DNA of 41,809 nt. Source: an uncultured Solobacterium sp. Its GTDB lineage: Bacteria; Bacillota_I; Bacilli_A; Erysipelotrichales; Erysipelotrichaceae. The stretch spans positions 1 through 41,809 of the forward strand of contig UQPV01000020.1 of assembly GCA_900543035.1 (NCBI GenBank), given 5' to 3'. This document shows positions 41,018 to 41,809 of the stretch, in pieces. Under the pieces are notes generated by a model, which was given only the letters and a program-made list of their open reading frames with translations, was not told the origin of the DNA and searched no databases. How positions within the stretch are numbered: the stretch's first letter is position 1; the number at the start of each line of letters is the position of its first letter. Made by a program: the position numbers and the translations under genes.

Positions 41018-41809
41018 TGAAGTGAAAAAGTAAACGCAACTCTAAGTGAGCCGAAATTGCATTTAGTCTCCACGAACTGCAAGTTGCATTTACTCTTCCT
41101 GCGCGTATCATTATCTTTGTCCAGACCTGGATGCCTCGCTTTGATCGGAGGTATCTTTTATGGCTTCTTCTAATAAGCATCTTCACATCACTCTCGATGA
41201 ACGCAAGATCATCGAGACCGGCATCTTTAACGGCTCTACCAGGACCGCTATCGCCAGGACCATCGGTAAGGACAAATCTACCGTCGGCAGAGAGATCGAT
41301 CTCCATCGCTACATCTCTCACAAGTTCCCTCTCCCTCTGGAATGCACCAATTACAGCCATTGCCGGCTCGGCCGCCATTGCAGGCCTTCCTGCTCTGCTT
41401 TCATCCCCTTCTCCTGTCGCAGAAGGGATCATTCTCCCGGTGCCTGCAATGGCTGCGCCAAGGTCAGTTCCTGTCGTTTCGATCATTTCCGCTATGATGC
41501 TTCCATTGCCGACGCACAGTACAGACAGACCCTTTCCGCCGCGCGCGAAGGCATCGATATCTCTGAATCTCATCTCATTGAGATCGGTTCTCTCATCAGA
41601 CCGTTGATCAAGCAGGGCCTTTCCCCTTACGCCATCCTTCAGTCTCATCCTGAGATCGACATCTCCGAAAAGACCATCTACACCTATATCGAAGACGGCA
41701 CGTTCAAGCGCGCCGGCGTGGATCTCGGTCCGCTGGATCTCAGAAGACAGGTCTCCAGAAAGATCAAAAAGAAGGACAAAAATCACTATAAACAGCGCAA
41801 GGACCGCAA
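41018..41809 (+). mobile_element. IS30-family insertion sequence, left part
   Basis: The element is recognised from its transposase gene and from end-like sequence before it. AGTAAACGCAACT (41029-41041) is repeated inverted, with one mismatch, at 41082-41094, and GCATTTAGT/GCATTTACT recur between. The outer edge near 41018 is estimated; the right end lies beyond the window. It sits about 30 bases upstream of the GH3 promoter. Confidence 0.7.
41160..41809 (+). CDS. IS30-family transposase, N-terminal part
   Basis: The frame opens at ATG 41160 behind GGAGG and runs off the right edge after 216 codons without a stop. It begins MASSNKHLHITLDERKIIET, with the IS30 N-terminal helix-turn-helix (TRTAIARTIGKDKSTVGREI), then a cysteine-rich zinc-binding region (CTNYSHCRLGRHC...CNGCAKVSSC) and a second HTH region (LIKQGLSPYAIL, ISEKTIYTYIEDG). 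The DDE catalytic domain should follow outside the window. No lesion is seen, so the element may be active. Confidence 0.9.
   Translation, partial: MASSNKHLHITLDERKIIETGIFNGSTRTAIARTIGKDKSTVGREIDLHRYISHKFPLPLECTNYSHCRLGRHCRPSCSAFIPFSCRRRDHSPGACNGCAKVSSCRFDHFRYDASIADAQYRQTLSAAREGIDISESHLIEIGSLIRPLIKQGLSPYAILQSHPEIDISEKTIYTYIEDGTFKRAGVDLGPLDLRRQVSRKIKKKDKNHYKQRKDR

Noticed and set aside
40986..41786. Minus-strand open frame of about 265 codons across the right end
   Set aside because: It is opposite the IS30 transposase, whose HTH and cysteine motifs are convincing.
1..41809. CRISPR arrays, prophage genes, rRNA genes
   Set aside because: No regularly spaced direct repeats, no phage structural genes and no rRNA sequence were seen.

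Overview
The window looks like chromosomal DNA of a low-GC-lineage Firmicute (Bacillota), most plausibly a gut member of the Erysipelotrichia. The basis is Shine-Dalgarno sites of the GGAGG type, TTGACA/TATAAT promoters, a CcpA-type cre site, FemX- and CwlD-like wall enzymes, DUF5412/DUF6442-like small membrane proteins and a FIVAR-bearing surface GH3. I infer the class from overall character, not from a marker gene.

Layout. (1) 1-6930 is visibly AT-rich. It holds the edge of an IS-like transposase gene, a FemA/FemX-type peptidoglycan aminoacyltransferase, a DUF5412-like protein and a minus-strand ABC exporter cluster (lipoprotein, three small membrane proteins, ATPase), with a duplicated promoter-plus-start cassette. 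A tRNA-Arg(CCT) gene at 6931-7005 sits where composition changes, its 3' end facing the AT-rich segment. (2) 7200-18715 is GC-richer. It holds a guanylate kinase-like gene, then the hydrogenase block: hypA-B-F-C-D-E on the minus strand, divergent from a complete six-gene Ech (group 4 energy-converting [NiFe] hydrogenase) operon echA-F on the plus strand. (3) 18715-23840 mixes intact genes (CMD-family protein, a DUF6442-like protein) with genes carrying in-frame stops: a HAD phosphatase, the N-terminus of glgX, a second DUF6442-like gene and a response-regulator remnant. (4) 23840-29940 holds a GT8 glycosyltransferase, a marR-ABC-ABC heterodimeric exporter operon and a divergent lysR. (5) 29940-30940 is another AT-rich gap with a cluster of tiny ORFs and gene debris. 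(6) 30940-41000 holds an aldo/keto reductase, a secreted N-acetylmuramoyl-L-alanine amidase, a nitroreductase/DHFR-like/aminopeptidase P operon, fucO with a TetR regulator, a hairpin-rich possible RNA, and a large surface GH3 enzyme with a cre-controlled promoter. (7) 41018 to the end is the start of an IS30-family element.

How the parts work together. HypA/B insert nickel; HypF/E make the cyanide ligands and HypC/D assemble the Fe(CN)2CO unit for the large subunit EchE. EchE ends just after its second CxxC motif, as known EchE/CooH proteins do, so it should need no C-terminal endopeptidase, and none is encoded beside the cluster. Ech would couple reduced ferredoxin oxidation and H2 evolution to ion translocation. 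EchF carries four [4Fe-4S] motifs, twice what I expect for the family. The best candidates for something undescribed are the four-cluster EchF, the hairpin-rich stretch 37811-38034, the nested tiny ORFs at 30015-30444, the duplicated 5' cassette in the exporter cluster, and the run of in-frame stop codons between 18.7 and 23.8 kb. I see no CRISPR array, prophage or obvious new multi-gene defence system.
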